Source: Rhodospirillaceae bacterium (lineage in GTDB: Bacteria; Pseudomonadota; Alphaproteobacteria; TMED109). Taken from it: a DNA stretch of 64,000 nucleotides. The notes under the pieces are model-generated. The model made no database searches and was not told the origin of the DNA. It was given only the letters and a program-made list of their open reading frames with translations. The position numbers and the translations under genes were made by a program. Positions 63,664 through 64,000 of this stretch are shown here, in pieces. Location: NCBI GenBank assembly GCA_902571315.1, contig CACGBM010000003.1, positions 1 through 64,000 on the forward strand, written 5' to 3'. The stretch's first letter is position 1. Each line of letters opens with the position of its first letter.

Positions 63664-64000
63664 TTTATTATATTTCTTTATTATTTATAGATCAGTTTAG
63701 CTTTTTAAATGTTTTTAAATATCTAACCTTTAGAGCAAGCGGAGCTTTCATTACTTCTATTTTAATAAGTTTTTTTGTAGGACCAAAACTTATAGAATAC
63801 TTTAAAACTAAACAAAAATTAGGACAACCAATTAGAGATGATGGACCAAAATGGCATATAGAAGCAAAAAAAGGTACTCCTACTATGGGGGGAGCTTTGA
63901 TCTTATTCGCTTTAACCGTATCTATAATACTTTGGACAGACTTATTTAATATTTATTTATGGCTAATATTATTCATAACACTTAGTTTTGGTCTAATAGG
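63660..64000 (+). CDS. mraY: Phospho-N-acetylmuramoyl-pentapeptide transferase MraY (5' part only)
   Basis: First membrane step of peptidoglycan synthesis, transferring phospho-MurNAc-pentapeptide to undecaprenyl phosphate. The visible 113 codons run off the right edge. ATG 63660 overlaps the murF stop (ATGA). Membrane segments at about 22-42 and the cytoplasmic signature QPIRDDGPKWHIEAKKGTPT plus MGG identify MraY. Confidence 0.95.
   Translation, partial: MIYYISLLFIDQFSFLNVFKYLTFRASGAFITSILISFFVGPKLIEYFKTKQKLGQPIRDDGPKWHIEAKKGTPTMGGALILFALTVSIILWTDLFNIYLWLILFITLSFGLI

Noticed and set aside
1-64000. CRISPR arrays, insertion sequences, rRNA operons and attachment sites
   Set aside because: No regularly spaced repeats, transposase motifs or rRNA sequences were seen anywhere in the window.

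Overview
The window is a compact, very AT-rich bacterial chromosome segment that looks alphaproteobacterial. The evidence is gene order: ftsH-tilS-cpoB-pal-tolBARQ-ybgC-ruvC-yebC, zapA divergent from tkt-gap-pgk, efp next to an inositol-monophosphatase homologue, xseB-ispA-tlyA, a COQ9 homologue beside rpsU, a split pntAA/pntAB/pntB transhydrogenase, and rnpB just upstream of mraZ and the division/cell-wall cluster. Many genes overlap or abut, several convergent pairs share their stop codons, and no gene-free gap reaches 300 bases (the longest are about 130-140). This is the style of a streamlined, probably aquatic, free-living cell. A lone fliG behind a sigma-54-type promoter suggests it is or was flagellated. 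I cannot assign a family or genus.

Layout: 1-11584 (minus strand) is ftsH, tilS, the complete Tol-Pal system, ybgC, a phage-like RuvC, yebC, a YmdB-type phosphodiesterase, 5-formyl-THF cyclo-ligase, zapA and a coiled-coil protein. 11724-23428 (plus) runs tkt-gap-pgk-class I aldolase, thiE, efp, a degenerate SuhB-like protein, a MotA/OmpA stator-like module, xseB-ispA-tlyA. 23406-31442 (mostly minus) holds an AhpD-like protein, aroC, fabI, a HAD enzyme, a MaoC protein, msrB and a fatty-acid oxidation cluster. 31495-36674 (plus) is mtnA, a class II aldolase, tRNA-Thr (opposite strand), a glycosyltransferase, a nucleosidase, a spore-photoproduct-lyase-family radical SAM protein and an SDR. 36680-38805 is sigma-54 promoter, fliG, a small secreted cysteine protein and a divergent ribosome-recycling-factor-like protein. 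38813-51824 mixes a cyclic-nucleotide-binding protein, rhomboid, a LexA-box-preceded Y-family polymerase, pyrD, purEK, coq9, rpsU, a frameshifted 2-hydroxyacid dehydrogenase, gloB, pnt, mlaC-mlaA. 51890-64000 has a fused 5-oxoprolinase, a DjlA-like chaperone, an amidase, rnpB and mraZ-rsmH-ftsL-ftsI-murE-murF-mraY (cut by the right edge).

The best leads for something undescribed are the fliG / cysteine-protein / RRF-like cluster behind a sigma-54 promoter, the RuvC-like gene standing alone where ruvCAB is expected, the SuhB-like and FadJ-like proteins that have lost catalytic residues, the long-stalk stator pair, three phased GTTC half-sites at the Y-family polymerase, and a G8 tract that splits a dehydrogenase gene.
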